A DNA stretch of 64,000 nt from Photobacterium arenosum (GTDB taxonomy: Bacteria > Pseudomonadota > Gammaproteobacteria > Enterobacterales > Vibrionaceae): positions 124,001 to 188,000 of the forward strand of contig NZ_JACYTP010000005.1 in the NCBI RefSeq assembly GCF_014841115.1, given 5' to 3'. Of this stretch, positions 26,207 to 36,991 are shown in pieces (positions within the stretch are counted from its first letter, which is position 1; each line of letters begins with the position of its first letter). The notes beneath the pieces are model-generated. The model made no database searches, was not told where the DNA came from, and was given only the letters and a program-made list of their open reading frames with translations. The position numbers and the translations under genes were made by a program.

Positions 26207-28465
26207 TTACAGGGCTCCTCCAAAAAACAGATAGAAAGAACTTAAATCTTCTTCCGTCCTGCCATAAGCCAGAATGAATGGCCCAAATGGCGTAGTAATA
26301 CCAGTGAATATGCTACCTGCATAGTATCCTGGTATTTCTGAGACAGAAAGATTGGGATTATTGAACACGCCGCCCCATTCGACAGAGCCGCCCAGATACA
26401 CCGCTGAGTTAAACAGGCCAAAGTCGTTATCCAGCAGATGGTATCGGTACACCAGGGCAGAAAATACTTTATTGTTACCCGACAAACTGTTTTTCGGTAT
26501 GCCGGACAGATTCAGGAAACCACCCAGCTCTTTGGGATCTAGCCGTAAATCCTCATCGGAATGCACGTTGCCGTATTCCGCCTTGCCCATCAAGGTATGG
26601 CGGCCAAAAGTGTACGCTCCCTTCCAGCCCAAATCGAAATGCAAAGATGTGTCTGCACTGTGCTCACCCTGAAAACGCACACTGTCATCCGAAGAGGCAA
26701 TCTCGGCGAGAAAAAAGTGGCCGTTGTTCGGCAGGGTGAAATCGTCCAGGGTATCAAGGTTGTACCTCAGATAAAGACGCCGGCTGCTGCGATCCTGATC
26801 GCCCAAATTCAGAATACCGGGAAATTGTGTCTCTCCGTTGCCAAACAGATAACCCAGCCTGAACTCTTGCCAAAGGGCAGGCTGCCACCCCAGTGAGCTG
26901 TCGATACTCACATCAATGAAGCGCGCAGCGAGAAAATCATCAATGTTCTTCAGGCTCGGTTCTTCCCCCGAAACAGCGACATGGGTATTGGTTACATCGT
27001 AGTCGATACCCATCACGGCGAACCATTCCTGATCGCTGGTAAAAGGCACATACAGTTCACTGGCGATACGCTTATCAGAGCCATATTCGAGCTCGTTGCG
27101 CCATTCAGCCCCTTTCTTTGACAGGCCGGTCGCCGTTAACCCCAACCCAATGGAGAAGTCGGTATTATTGGCAAAATCATCTTCTAAGGCGAAGCGCATG
27201 TCGATAAAGTTGGGCCCCCAGCTTTTGGCCTTCACTTCAAAGATCAATATATGGCGATTGCCTAAACGCTCAAACCTGTAATCTACCCGTTCAAACCTGT
27301 CCAGCGCATACAGATCGCGCACACTTTGCTCCAGCTGCTCGGTATTTACCTTCATGCCGGGTTTCAGTTGCAGCCGCTCTAACAGGACTTCATCGGCATA
27401 AGGACTGTTGTTGAGCAATTCAATTTCGTCGATCCGGCCTTCTTCCAAAAATTCCAGCTCGCGCCGGGCAGTCTGTTTGTAATCAATATATGTCTGATAA
27501 ATACTGGCGTTGCCGAGTTCTGACAGCTGGAAGCGCACAGCCTGAACACTGTGATAACCGCTGTCAAAGGCTTCCGGCATGCGGTGAAAGTCTGTGGTGC
27601 TGATGCCCCGGACATCAGGACGCAGCAACAGGTCGGTATCGGACAACTGTGCTTCCTGCCGGGCAGAATTATCCCGCACCATAAAATCGGTCAGCTGATC
27701 CATGACCACCAGGTAGTCGCTCAGCTCATCGGCAGTTTTGAAATCGTTACTGATATCAACCGCGATCACCAGATCGGCGCCCATCTCCTTCACCACAGAA
27801 ATGGGCAGATTATTGGTGATGCCGCCATCCACCAGCAATTTGCCTTCCAGCATCACAGGTGGCAGCAAACCGGGAACAGACATACTCGCCTGCATCGCCT
27901 CAGCCAGATCGCCACCGGACAACACAACGGGTTTAAGATTTTCAATATCAGTGGCAACCGCACGGTATGGTACAGGCAAGGCATCAAAGCTGGCCATCCA
28001 GGGCAAATTGCCGGATGTGGTACGCAGTATCTCGCCCATGGTTTGTCCCTGTACAAACCCTTTCGGCACTTTGATCTCCCAGAATTTAAACCCCAGATCC
28101 ATGACTATCTGGAACCTGTCCTCTTGCTGCTTTTCACGAACCCGCCGCTCACTGCGCTGCACCCTGTCTTCATAACCCGACTCCCAGTCCACGGTATTGA
28201 GGATGGCTTCAACCTCATCGGCGCTCATTCCCGACGCATACAAGCCCCCGACATAAGCGCCCATGCTGGTCCCCACAATGTAATCCACCGGGATCTGCAG
28301 CTCTTCCAGCGCCTTCAGCACCCCGACATGGGCCGCCCCTTTGGCACCGCCACCGCCGAGGACAAGTCCGACCTTCAGGCGATCAGCATTTTTTTGCTCC
28401 GCTTTCACTAAAGCTGAAGTAAATACGGCCGATATCACAATAAATAATGCAAAAAAACGAAACAT
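26207..28465 (-). CDS. Patatin-like phospholipase with POTRA and outer-membrane barrel (type Vd secretion, PlpD-like)
   Basis: 752 aa from the ATG at 28465. A signal peptide (MFRFFALFIVIS...) leads to a patatin domain with oxyanion loop GGGGAKGAAH, nucleophile GTSMG and catalytic VDGG. A linker and a single POTRA-like domain follow (about residues 315-395, around LQLKPGMKVNTEQLEQSVRD), then about 350 residues of alternating beta sequence related to the BamA/Omp85 family. This order is that of PlpD/FplA-type Vd autotransporters, in which the phospholipase is carried out by its own barrel. An earlier in-frame ATG at 28540 exists; the site chosen has only a poorly spaced AAAGGG. It is divergent from the chemoreceptor gene. 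Confidence 0.88.
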   Translation of the reverse strand: MFRFFALFIVISAVFTSALVKAEQKNADRLKVGLVLGGGGAKGAAHVGVLKALEELQIPVDYIVGTSMGAYVGGLYASGMSADEVEAILNTVDWESGYEDRVQRSERRVREKQQEDRFQIVMDLGFKFWEIKVPKGFVQGQTMGEILRTTSGNLPWMASFDALPVPYRAVATDIENLKPVVLSGGDLAEAMQASMSVPGLLPPVMLEGKLLVDGGITNNLPISVVKEMGADLVIAVDISNDFKTADELSDYLVVMDQLTDFMVRDNSARQEAQLSDTDLLLRPDVRGISTTDFHRMPEAFDSGYHSVQAVRFQLSELGNASIYQTYIDYKQTARRELEFLEEGRIDEIELLNNSPYADEVLLERLQLKPGMKVNTEQLEQSVRDLYALDRFERVDYRFERLGNRHILIFEVKAKSWGPNFIDMRFALEDDFANNTDFSIGLGLTATGLSKKGAEWRNELEYGSDKRIASELYVPFTSDQEWFAVMGIDYDVTNTHVAVSGEEPSLKNIDDFLAARFIDVSIDSSLGWQPALWQEFRLGYLFGNGETQFPGILNLGDQDRSSRRLYLRYNLDTLDDFTLPNNGHFFLAEIASSDDSVRFQGEHSADTSLHFDLGWKGAYTFGRHTLMGKAEYGNVHSDEDLRLDPKELGGFLNLSGIPKNSLSGNNKVFSALVYRYHLLDNDFGLFNSAVYLGGSVEWGGVFNNPNLSVSEIPGYYAGSIFTGITTPFGPFILAYGRTEEDLSSFYLFFGGAL

Positions 28466-28580
28466 CCCTTTAAAAACACCATGTTGATCACTGAGCCGAT
28501 GTGGGTGACACCGGCTAAAAAAGACAATTAATTCGCACACTTATACCGCAGAAATCCCGGTAGCAACAGAGAATTGATGC

Positions 28581-30494
28581 ATGAACCTCAAGCAGCTTTC
28601 CATCAGGCAAAAACTTACACTGGCAATGAGCATAGCCGTCATTGCCTCAAGCGCATTAGTCAGTTACCTCAGTCTCAGCACCTCGCAGGACATTATTCAG
28701 TCGCGACTGCTCAGCAATGAACTGCCTACCCGGCTGGCCCAGTTCAGCGGACAAGTGGAATCAGAAGTCAGGCTGCTGCAAAACGCCACTGAACAGCTGG
28801 CAAACAATACGGCCATGCTAAACCTGCTGGCGCAGCCTGTCAGCGCCGACGACGAACAGCAGCTTATTGACCAGCTCAACAGCCTCAAGCGCCAGTATGG
28901 TCTGAACGATGCCTCTATTGCCAACCGGGAAACCGGGGATTACTGGAACCAGAACGGATTCCTGCGCCGCCTGAATCGTACTCAGGATAGCTGGTTCTAC
29001 AACTTCCGTGATAGCAACAAGTCAAGAATGACCCAGGTGTTCAGGGAAGCAAACGGTGAGCTGAAACTTTTTGTCAATTACCAGCAGCTGAACGGCACAG
29101 GAATGTCCGGCTTTTCCCGCTCATTCAATGATATGGCTAATCTGCTCTCGCAGTTCAAACTGGAGCAAACCGGCTTTGTGGTACTGACGGATGCACGCGG
29201 CGTGGTGCAGCTTGATCCGAACAACCGCAACCCGGAAAAAACGCCTTTTACCGATCGCTTTGGTTCCGACAGCCGGGTGTTACTGGAAAAGAGCCCTTTC
29301 AATCTGTTTACCGCCCATTACCAGGGTCAGAAGCTGCTGCTGGCTTCCAGCTATATTCCGGCGATGGACTGGTTTGTGATTGCTCAGGTGCCTGAACAAG
29401 AAGTGTTTGCCCAGTTAAATGAGACCCGCAATTATGTGATGCTTCTGGCTGTCCTGACCACCCTGGCATTTATTGGCCTGGCGGTATACCTGAGCCAGAC
29501 CATCACCCGGCCGATCCGCCAGGCCGCTGATACCTTCCGCGAACTGGGCGAAGGTGATGGCGATCTGAGCCGACGCATTCCTGTGTCAGGTAAAGACGAA
29601 ATTGCTGAACTGGCCAATGGTTTCAATGCCTTTGCCAGCAAGATCCATGCACTGGTTGTCGACGTCGCTGCCACGGGCACAGAGCTCCGTGAGGCCGCCG
29701 AGCAAGTCTCTGCTCAGGCACAAGCCACACTGGATCACAGCCAGAATCAGCGTGATCGTACCCTGCAGGTGGTCACAGCCATTAATCAGATGGGCGCCAC
29801 CGTCAATGAAATTGCCGGTAATGCGGCTTATGCGGCGGAATCCGCTTCGCAGGCCACCTCGGCCACCAGCAATGGTCAGCAAGTGGTCCAGAGCGCCCAG
29901 GACAGTATTGAACAGTTGGCCGGCGATATGCACAACATGGCAAAAGTGGTCGCGACACTGGCAGACAATACCGTCGCTATTGGCGGTATTCTGGAAGTGA
30001 TTCGCGGCGTCTCCGAGCAGACCAACCTGCTGGCACTCAATGCCGCGATTGAAGCTGCGCGGGCCGGCGAACAAGGACGGGGCTTTGCCGTGGTCGCCGA
30101 CGAGGTACGTAACCTGGCCAGCCGCACTGCGGCCTCAACCGATGAAATCCAGACCATGATTAACCGCCTGCAGCAGGAAGCGCAACACGCCGTCCAGGCG
30201 ATGCAGAACAGCCAGCAATTAACCGAAGCCGGCACCCAGGCCGCTGATGATGCCACCAAAGCACTGCTGCTCATCAACGATCAGATCCTGCAGATTTCCG
30301 ATCTAAACACCCAGGTCGCCACCGCAACCGAGGAGCAGTCCACCGTTGTGTCTGATATCAACATCAATATCGAAGATATCAACGAGAATACCCAGCGTAC
30401 CTCAGACACGGCGAATGAGATGGTCACGTCCAGTCAGAATCTGCACGCTTTGTCGCTCCGTCTGGAGCGTATGGTCAGCAGCTTTAAACAGTAA
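28581..30494 (+). CDS. Methyl-accepting chemotaxis protein with periplasmic sensor
   Basis: 637 aa. TM1 lies at about residues 11-33, followed by a periplasmic domain of about 245 residues that ends with the Cache-like [16 protein letters not shown]2 lies at about 287-310 and is followed by a HAMP domain ([20 protein letters not shown]). The cytoplasmic four-helix signalling domain carries the invariant tip [20 protein letters not shown]. No C-terminal NWETF-type CheR/CheB tether is present. The ligand is not predictable from sequence. It is a single gene, divergent from the patatin gene. Confidence 0.93.
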   Translation: MNLKQLSIRQKLTLAMSIAVIASSALVSYLSLSTSQDIIQSRLLSNELPTRLAQFSGQVESEVRLLQNATEQLANNTAMLNLLAQPVSADDEQQLIDQLNSLKRQYGLNDASIANRETGDYWNQNGFLRRLNRTQDSWFYNFRDSNKSRMTQVFREANGELKLFVNYQQLNGTGMSGFSRSFNDMANLLSQFKLEQTGFVVLTDARGVVQLDPNNRNPEKTPFTDRFGSDSRVLLEKSPFNLFTAHYQGQKLLLASSYIPAMDWFVIAQVPEQEVFAQLNETRNYVMLLAVLTTLAFIGLAVYLSQTITRPIRQAADTFRELGEGDGDLSRRIPVSGKDEIAELANGFNAFASKIHALVVDVAATGTELREAAEQVSAQAQATLDHSQNQRDRTLQVVTAINQMGATVNEIAGNAAYAAESASQATSATSNGQQVVQSAQDSIEQLAGDMHNMAKVVATLADNTVAIGGILEVIRGVSEQTNLLALNAAIEAARAGEQGRGFAVVADEVRNLASRTAASTDEIQTMINRLQQEAQHAVQAMQNSQQLTEAGTQAADDATKALLLINDQILQISDLNTQVATATEEQSTVVSDININIEDINENTQRTSDTANEMVTSSQNLHALSLRLERMVSSFKQ

Positions 30495-30543
30495 TCAGAT
30501 CTGCATGCCTTCAAGCGCCGTGTCCAGAACACTCCCTTCTCAC

Positions 30544-30625
30544 CTCCCCCTCTACGAGGGGGAGAAACAAAAACAGCGAGCCTGAATTCCTTTTCCTGGC
30601 GTTTCCCTCTACGAGGAGGGAGGAA
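30544..30625. repeat. Two related hairpin units downstream of the chemoreceptor gene
   Basis: Unit 1 (30544-30564) is a 9-bp perfect stem CTCCCCCTC / GAGGGGGAG around TAC. Unit 2 (30603-30625) repeats the core CCTCTACGAGG with shorter, bulged arms. They resemble small REP-like intergenic palindromes, but no other copy was noticed in the window. Confidence 0.55.
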
Positions 30626-30654
30626 CCGAATGCCATTACTCTGGTTCGAAACGT

Positions 30655-30681
30655 AAAAAAGCGCCTCAAGGGCGCTTTTTT
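30655..30681. terminator. Bidirectional terminator between the chemoreceptor gene and lpd
   Basis: AAAAAAGCGCC / GGCGCTTTTTT, an 11-bp stem with a 5-nt loop, A-run left and T-run right. It serves both convergent genes. Confidence 0.9.
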
Positions 30682-30705
30682 CATGCAGTCAGAAAAGGTA
30701 AAAAA

Positions 30706-32130
30706 TTACTTTTTCTTCTTCGCTTTGGCGTTTGGCAGGTCAGTGATCGAACCTTCGAACACTTCCGCAGCCAGACCCACAGACTCGTGCAGAGTCGGGT
30801 GAGCATGGATAGTCAGTGCGATGTCTTCGGCATCACAACCCATCTCGATAGCCAGACCGATTTCGCCCAGCAGTTCACCGCCGTTAGTACCTACGATAGC
30901 ACCACCGATAACACGGTTAGTGTCTTTGTCGAAGATCATCTTGGTCATGCCGTCAGCACAGTCAGACGCGATCGCACGGCCAGAAGCGGCCCATGGGAAA
31001 GTAGCAACTTCGTAGTTGATGCCTTCTGCTTTCGCTTCTTTCTCTGTCTTACCCACCCAGGCAACTTCAGGCTCAGTATAAGCAATTGAAGGAATCACTT
31101 TCGGGTCGAAGTAATGCTTCTTACCGGCAATCACTTCTGCCGCTACGTGACCTTCGTGCACACCTTTGTGTGCCAGCATTGGCTGACCCACCACATCGCC
31201 AATCGCGAAGATGTGTGGCACGTTGGTACGCATTTGCTTGTCGGTGTTGATGAAACCACGCTCATCAACCGCCACGCCCGCTTTCTCAGCGTCGATCAGC
31301 TTACCGTTTGGTGTACGGCCGATCGCCACCAGAACCGCGTCGTAACGAACAGGCTCAGCCGGTGCTTTCTTGCCTTCCATTGACACGTAAATGCCGTCTT
31401 CCTTCGCTTCAACCGCAGTCACTTTGGTTTCCAGCATCAGGTTGAACTTCTTGCTGATACGCTTGGTGAAGACTTTGATGATGTCTTTGTCTGCCGCAGG
31501 GATCACCTGATCAAACATTTCAACGACGTCGATCTGAGAGCCCAGTGCGTCATACACAGTACCCATTTCCAGACCAATGATACCGCCGCCCATGACCAGC
31601 AGTTTTTCTGGTACTTCTTTCAGTTCCAGCGCGTCTGTTGAGTCCCAGATACGCGGATCTTCATGTGGGATGAAAGGCAGTTCAATCGGACGGGAACCGG
31701 CTGCGATGATAGCGTTGTCAAATTTCACCGTAGTGGCTTCTTCGCCTTCTACAACGATAGTGTTCGGATCGGTAAATTTACCGTAGCCGTTCACGACAGT
31801 CACTTTACGCATTTTCGCCATACCACCCAGACCACCGGTCAGCTGGTTGATGACTTTATCTTTCCAGATGCGGATCTTGTTGATATCGGTTTGTGGCTCA
31901 CCAAATACCACGCCGTGATCGGCCATGGCTTTAGCTTCTTCGATGACTTTCGCCACGTGCAGCAGTGCTTTCGATGGGATACAACCCACGTTCAGACACA
32001 CGCCACCCAGAGTGCTGTATTTTTCAATCAGAACCGTTTCCAGACCTAAGTCTGCGCAACGGAAAGCGGCAGAGTAACCGGCAGGACCTGAGCCTAGAAC
32101 TACGACCTGGGCTTTAATTTCTTTACTCAT
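30706..32130 (-). CDS. lpd: Dihydrolipoyl dehydrogenase (E3)
   Basis: 474 aa. The flavoprotein reoxidises dihydrolipoamide of the pyruvate and 2-oxoglutarate dehydrogenase complexes and of glycine cleavage. The redox disulfide is in GGVCLNVGCIPSK, with FAD site GSGPAGYSAA and the C-terminal catalytic HAHPTLHE. It follows aceF by 187 bp with a hairpin, so it may have its own promoter as in E. coli, where lpd must also serve other complexes. Confidence 0.97.
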   Translation of the reverse strand: MSKEIKAQVVVLGSGPAGYSAAFRCADLGLETVLIEKYSTLGGVCLNVGCIPSKALLHVAKVIEEAKAMADHGVVFGEPQTDINKIRIWKDKVINQLTGGLGGMAKMRKVTVVNGYGKFTDPNTIVVEGEEATTVKFDNAIIAAGSRPIELPFIPHEDPRIWDSTDALELKEVPEKLLVMGGGIIGLEMGTVYDALGSQIDVVEMFDQVIPAADKDIIKVFTKRISKKFNLMLETKVTAVEAKEDGIYVSMEGKKAPAEPVRYDAVLVAIGRTPNGKLIDAEKAGVAVDERGFINTDKQMRTNVPHIFAIGDVVGQPMLAHKGVHEGHVAAEVIAGKKHYFDPKVIPSIAYTEPEVAWVGKTEKEAKAEGINYEVATFPWAASGRAIASDCADGMTKMIFDKDTNRVIGGAIVGTNGGELLGEIGLAIEMGCDAEDIALTIHAHPTLHESVGLAAEVFEGSITDLPNAKAKKKK

Positions 32131-32272
32131 TATTGACCTCGTTGTAAGTCATCTATCCCTAACTGGCTGTAAGGCAGAATGCGTTATTTTTTTATTTTCA
32201 GACCGCGCAACAGTTTACAGACCTGTTATCACCCTGAAAAGGAAAATGGCATTCCCTGTGAGCCAGGCAACA

Positions 32273-32302
32273 ATTCCTTGCCCGTTCATACGGGCAAGGA
32301 AT
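32273..32302 (-). other. Strong hairpin in the aceF-lpd spacer
   Basis: ATTCCTTGCCCGT / ACGGGCAAGGAAT, a 13-bp perfect stem with a 4-nt loop, 15 bp after the aceF stop. No U-run follows in the transcribed direction (minus strand), so it looks like a 3'-end stabiliser, processing site or weak attenuator rather than a full terminator. Confidence 0.7.
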
Positions 32303-32317
32303 CTCGGGTCACACCTT

Positions 32318-34213
32318 TTACAGCACCAGACGACGAATGTCGGACAGCATGCCGTTCAGGTAAGTAATGAAGCGTGCACCTTCAGCACCGTCGATCACAC
32401 GGTGATCGTAAGACAGTGACAGCGGCAGCATCAGGCGTGGTTCGAAGTCCTTGCCGTTCCATACTGGTTTCATCTCAGACTTAGACACACCCAGGATGCC
32501 CACTTCAGGGGCATTCACGATTGGAGTGAATGCCGTACCACCCAGGCCACCCAGGCTTGAGATAGTGAAGCAGCCGCCCTGCATGTCAGCAGCCGTCAGT
32601 TTACCGGCACGGGCTTTCTTAGAGACCACCATCAGCTCTTCAGACAGCTCGTAGATGCCTTTCTTGTTCACATCTTTGAACACAGGCACAACCAGACCGT
32701 TTGGTGTATCTACCGCGATACCGATGTTAACGTATTTCTTCAGGATCAGGCTCTCACCGTCGTCAGACAGAGAAGAGTTGAACGCCGGGAAGGCTTCCAG
32801 AGACTTGGCAACAGCTTTCATGATGAACACCAGCGGGGTGATCTTCATGCCTGTGTCTTTCTTCGCTTCAATCGCATTCTGCTCTTTACGGAAAGCTTCC
32901 AGCGCTGTGATGTCTGCGTCATCCCACTGAGTAACATGCGGGATCATCACCCAGTTACGGTGCAGGTTGGCGCCAGAGATCTTCTTGATGCGAGACAGCG
33001 GCTTCACTTCCGTTTCGCCGAACTTGCTGAAATCTACTTTCGGCCAAGGCAGCAGACCCAGTGCCGCACCGTCACCTTTACCGGATGCAGAAGCTGCTGT
33101 ACCAGACTCAAGGCGTTTCAGCGCGTCTTTCACATAGCTCTGAACGTCTTCTTTCAGAACGCGGTTCTTGCGGCCGGTACCTTTGACTTTCGCCAGGTTA
33201 ACACCAAACTCGCGAGCCAGACGACGAACAACCGGAGAAGCGTGTGCGTATTCGTTGTTTTCAACGAAATCGCCACTCGCTGCAGGAGCTTCAGCTTTCG
33301 CAGCCGGAGCCGCCGCTGGTGCTGCTGCCGGAGCAGGTGCTGCGGCCTGAGGTGCTGCAGCCGGGGCGGCACCAGCCACTTCGAATACCATGATCAGAGA
33401 GCCGGTCGAGACTTTGTCGCCGCTCGCGATCTTGATTTCTTTCACTTTACCCGCGAATGGTGCAGGCACTTCCATTGAAGCTTTGTCGCCTTCCACTGTG
33501 ATCAGAGATTGCTCTTCTTCCACCATGTCGCCAACGGCAACCATGATTTCAGTCACTTCAACTTCGTCACCACCGATATCCGGTACGTTCACTTCTTTGT
33601 CAGCCGCCGCGGCTGGTGCTGCTGCCGGAGCAGGAGCTGCTTCAGCCGCTGGAGCCGGTGCTGCTGCACCAGAACCTGCCACTTCAAAGACCATGATCAG
33701 AGAACCCGTCGACACTTTGTCACCGGATACGATCTTGATTTCTTTTACCGTGCCCGCGAATGGCGCCGGTACTTCCATCGAAGCCTTGTCGCCTTCAACC
33801 GTGATCAGAGACTGCTCTTCTTCAACACTGTCGCCAACCGCCACCATGATTTCAGTGACTTCAACTTCGTCGCCACCGATATCAGGCACGTGAACTTCTT
33901 TCAGTTCAGCGGCGGCTGGAGCGGCAGGGGCTGCAGCAGGCGCGGCTTCTGCAGCTGGAGCAGGTGCCGCTTGCGCCGCACCCTCCGCTTCGAAGATCAT
34001 GATCAAAGAACCGGTAGACACTTTGTCGCCTTCCGCTACTTTGATTTCTTTTACGATACCCGCCTGAGAAGCCGGTACTTCCATGGAAGCCTTGTCGCCT
34101 TCAACAGTGATCAGAGATTGCTCTTCTTCCACCTTGTCGCCAACGCTGACCAGGATTTCAGTAACCTCAACCTCATCAGCACCGATGTCAGGTACATTAA
34201 TTTCGATTGCCAT
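32318..34213 (-). CDS. aceF: Pyruvate dehydrogenase E2, dihydrolipoyl acetyltransferase, three lipoyl domains
   Basis: 631 aa. Three lipoyl domains (about residues 1-78, 104-180, 205-281) carry lipoylated lysines Lys41, Lys143 and Lys244, each in EGDKASM. They are joined by Ala/Pro-rich flexible linkers. The E1/E3-binding domain follows ([16 protein letters not shown]), then the acetyltransferase core ending in [12 protein letters not shown], with catalytic His604 and Asp608. Lipoyl domains 2 and 3 are almost identical, differing at only about four positions. It begins 13 bp after the aceE stop. Confidence 0.97.
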   Translation of the reverse strand: MAIEINVPDIGADEVEVTEILVSVGDKVEEEQSLITVEGDKASMEVPASQAGIVKEIKVAEGDKVSTGSLIMIFEAEGAAQAAPAPAAEAAPAAAPAAPAAAELKEVHVPDIGGDEVEVTEIMVAVGDSVEEEQSLITVEGDKASMEVPAPFAGTVKEIKIVSGDKVSTGSLIMVFEVAGSGAAAPAPAAEAAPAPAAAPAAAADKEVNVPDIGGDEVEVTEIMVAVGDMVEEEQSLITVEGDKASMEVPAPFAGKVKEIKIASGDKVSTGSLIMVFEVAGAAPAAAPQAAAPAPAAAPAAAPAAKAEAPAASGDFVENNEYAHASPVVRRLAREFGVNLAKVKGTGRKNRVLKEDVQSYVKDALKRLESGTAASASGKGDGAALGLLPWPKVDFSKFGETEVKPLSRIKKISGANLHRNWVMIPHVTQWDDADITALEAFRKEQNAIEAKKDTGMKITPLVFIMKAVAKSLEAFPAFNSSLSDDGESLILKKYVNIGIAVDTPNGLVVPVFKDVNKKGIYELSEELMVVSKKARAGKLTAADMQGGCFTISSLGGLGGTAFTPIVNAPEVGILGVSKSEMKPVWNGKDFEPRLMLPLSLSYDHRVIDGAEGARFITYLNGMLSDIRRLVL

Positions 34214-34226
34214 TATTTATTGCCTC

Positions 34227-36890
34227 TTACGCGAATAGCGGGTTGATCTTGTCGGCATCGATGTTGAATTTCTTGATTGCTTCCGCAACGGCAGATTTCT
34301 CAACATCACCACGCTTGGCCAGCTCGTTCAGAGCTGCAACAACCACGTAGCCAGCGTTCACTTCGAAGTGACGACGCAGGTTCTCACGGCTGTCAGAACG
34401 GCCAAAGCCATCAGTACCCAGCACTTTATAAGATTCAGCCGGGATGAAGGCACGCACCTGATCCGCATAGTTCTTCATGTAGTCAGTTGCTGCAATGGCA
34501 GGTTCAGTACCCATCACTTCCGCGATATAAGTGACTTTCTGCTCAGCTTCCGGGTGCAGCATGTTGTAACGCTCTGCGTCCTGACCGTCACGGGCCAGTT
34601 CGTTGAATGAGGTTACAGAGAAGACGTCAGACGCGATGCCGTAATCGTCGCTCAGGATTTGAGCGGCTTTACGTACTTCAGTCATGATGGTGCCTGAGCT
34701 CATCAGCTGAACTTTCGCTTTATCGCCCGCGTAAGTTTCCAGCTTGTAGATACCCTTACGGATACCTTCTTCAGCGCCTTCCGGCATCGCTGGCATTGCG
34801 TAGTTTTCGTTCATCAGCGTCAGGTAGTAGAACACATTTTCCTGATCGCCATACATGCGACGGATACCGTCTTGCATGATAACGGCCACTTCGTACGCGA
34901 ACGTCGGGTCGTAAGAGATACAGTTCGGGATAGTGTTGGCCAGAATGTGGCTGTGACCATCTTCGTGCTGCAGACCTTCACCGTTCAGGGTTGTACGACC
35001 GGCTGTTGCACCCAGCAGGAAGCCACGTGCTTGCTGGTCACCCGCCATCCACGCCATGTCGCCAACACGCTGGAAGCCGAACATAGAGTAGTAGATGTAG
35101 AAAGGAACCATTGGCAGGTCGTTGGTGCTGTACGAGGTCGCCGCAGCTACCCACGAAGACATAGCGCCCAGCTCGTTAATACCTTCCTGCAGTACCTGAC
35201 CTGCGGTGTCTTCTTTGTAGTAAGACACAACGCCACGGTCTTCAGGGGTATAAGTCTGACCGCTTGGGTTGTAGATACCGATTTGACGGAACAGGCCTTC
35301 CATACCGAAAGTACGCGCTTCGTCAGCAATAATAGGAACGATGTTCTTACCGATGTTCTTGTTCTTCAGCAGCACGTTCAGTGCACGCACAAAGCCCATA
35401 GTGGTTGAGATATCACGCTTCTGCTCTTCCAGCAGCGGTTTGAACTCTGCCAGCTCAGGCACAATGAACTCTTGGGTGAAGTTCGGCAGACGCTTAGGCG
35501 TGTAACCGTGCAGTGCTTTACGACGAGCGTGCAGGTATTCGTGCTCTTTCGAACCTTCTTCCAGTTTCAGGTAAGGCAGGTTCTTCACGTCATCTTCAGA
35601 CACCAGATCTTGCAGACCCAGGCGATCGCGCAGGTGCAGAACATGGGTCATGTCCATTTTCTTCACCTGGTGCGCAATGTTCTTACCTTCGGCCGCTTCA
35701 CCCATGCCATAACCTTTAACGGTTTTAGCCAGAATAACAGTTGGCTTGCCTTTGGTGTCTTGCGCGTTTTTGAATGCCGCGTACAGTTTTGATGACTCGT
35801 GACCGCCACGCTTCAGCGCAAAGATTTCGTCGTCAGTCATGTCAGCAACCAGGGCTGCTGTTTCAGGGTATTTACCGAAGAAGTGCTCACGCACGTAAGC
35901 GCCGTCTTTGGATTTGAACGTCTGGTAGTCACCGTCAATGGTTTCGTTCATCAGCTGCAGCAGTTTACCTGTGGTATCTTTTGCCAGCAGAGAATCCCAG
36001 TTGTTACCCCAGATTACTTTAACTACGTTCCAGCCTGCACCTTTGAACAGACCTTCCAGTTCCTGGATGATGCTGCCGTTACCCATAACCGGGCCGTCAA
36101 GACGCTGCAGGTTACAGTTAACCAGGAAGCACAGGTTGTCCAGTTTCTCACGGGCTGCAAAAGAAATCGCACCGCGTGATTCTGGCTCATCCATCTCGCC
36201 ATCACCCAGGAATGCATACACACGCTGAGCAGAGGTATCTTTCATACCGCGGCCATTCAGGTACTTCAGGAAACGCGCCTGATAGATAGAGGCGATTGGA
36301 CCCAGACCCATAGACACGGTTGGGAATTGCCAGAATTCAGGCATCAGTTTAGGGTGCGGATAAGAAGAAATACCTTTACCGTCGACTTCCTGACGGAAGT
36401 TATCCAGTTGCTCTTCAGTCAGACGACCTTCAACGAAGGCACGAGAGTAGATACCCGGAGAGATGTGGCCCTGATAGTACACCAGGTCGCCGCCGTCTGT
36501 TTCGTTAGCTGCGCGGAAGAAGTGGTTAAAGCACACTTCGTAGAAAGCCGCAGAAGATTGGAACGAAGCCATGTGGCCACCCAGTTCCAGATCTTTCTTA
36601 GAGGCACGCAGTACGATCATTACGGCGTTCCAGCGGATAATTGCACGGATACGACGTTCCAGAGTGGTATCACCAGGATACGCAGGCTCTTGTGCTGCAG
36701 GAATGGTATTGATGTAGTTAGTGGTAATGCCCGTTGGCATGTCTACTCCACCCAGACGCGCTTTTTCCAGCACTTGCTCCAGCAGGTACTGTGCGCGCTC
36801 TACACCTTCTTCACGAACGACGGACTCCAGGGCTGCTAGCCATTCTTGAGTCTCCAGTGCGTCCACGTCATGCTTCATGACTTCAGACAT
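34227..36890 (-). CDS. aceE: Pyruvate dehydrogenase E1 component (homodimeric type)
   Basis: 887 aa, the E. coli length. A thiamine-diphosphate enzyme that decarboxylates pyruvate and acetylates the E2 lipoyl group. The ThDP-binding region GDGEMDEPES and the downstream NLQRLDGPV are visible, as are the family N-terminus (ETQEWLAALESVVREEG) and C-terminal RHFEVNAGYV. It follows pdhR by 101 bp with no clear terminator between them. Confidence 0.97.
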   Translation of the reverse strand: MSEVMKHDVDALETQEWLAALESVVREEGVERAQYLLEQVLEKARLGGVDMPTGITTNYINTIPAAQEPAYPGDTTLERRIRAIIRWNAVMIVLRASKKDLELGGHMASFQSSAAFYEVCFNHFFRAANETDGGDLVYYQGHISPGIYSRAFVEGRLTEEQLDNFRQEVDGKGISSYPHPKLMPEFWQFPTVSMGLGPIASIYQARFLKYLNGRGMKDTSAQRVYAFLGDGEMDEPESRGAISFAAREKLDNLCFLVNCNLQRLDGPVMGNGSIIQELEGLFKGAGWNVVKVIWGNNWDSLLAKDTTGKLLQLMNETIDGDYQTFKSKDGAYVREHFFGKYPETAALVADMTDDEIFALKRGGHESSKLYAAFKNAQDTKGKPTVILAKTVKGYGMGEAAEGKNIAHQVKKMDMTHVLHLRDRLGLQDLVSEDDVKNLPYLKLEEGSKEHEYLHARRKALHGYTPKRLPNFTQEFIVPELAEFKPLLEEQKRDISTTMGFVRALNVLLKNKNIGKNIVPIIADEARTFGMEGLFRQIGIYNPSGQTYTPEDRGVVSYYKEDTAGQVLQEGINELGAMSSWVAAATSYSTNDLPMVPFYIYYSMFGFQRVGDMAWMAGDQQARGFLLGATAGRTTLNGEGLQHEDGHSHILANTIPNCISYDPTFAYEVAVIMQDGIRRMYGDQENVFYYLTLMNENYAMPAMPEGAEEGIRKGIYKLETYAGDKAKVQLMSSGTIMTEVRKAAQILSDDYGIASDVFSVTSFNELARDGQDAERYNMLHPEAEQKVTYIAEVMGTEPAIAATDYMKNYADQVRAFIPAESYKVLGTDGFGRSDSRENLRRHFEVNAGYVVVAALNELAKRGDVEKSAVAEAIKKFNIDADKINPLFA

Positions 36891-36991
36891 GCGATCTATC
36901 CTTTCGTTGATATTCTACAAAACCAGGGTTTTATCGCCCCTAACAATGTCGCGACTGTTTGATACCGACCTCGGCTTATATGAGGGAAGTA

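Noticed and set aside
33370..34213. Direct DNA repeats spaced about 300 bp, considered as a mobile or CRISPR-like array.
   Set aside because: They are the three lipoyl domains and Ala/Pro linkers of aceF, in frame throughout.
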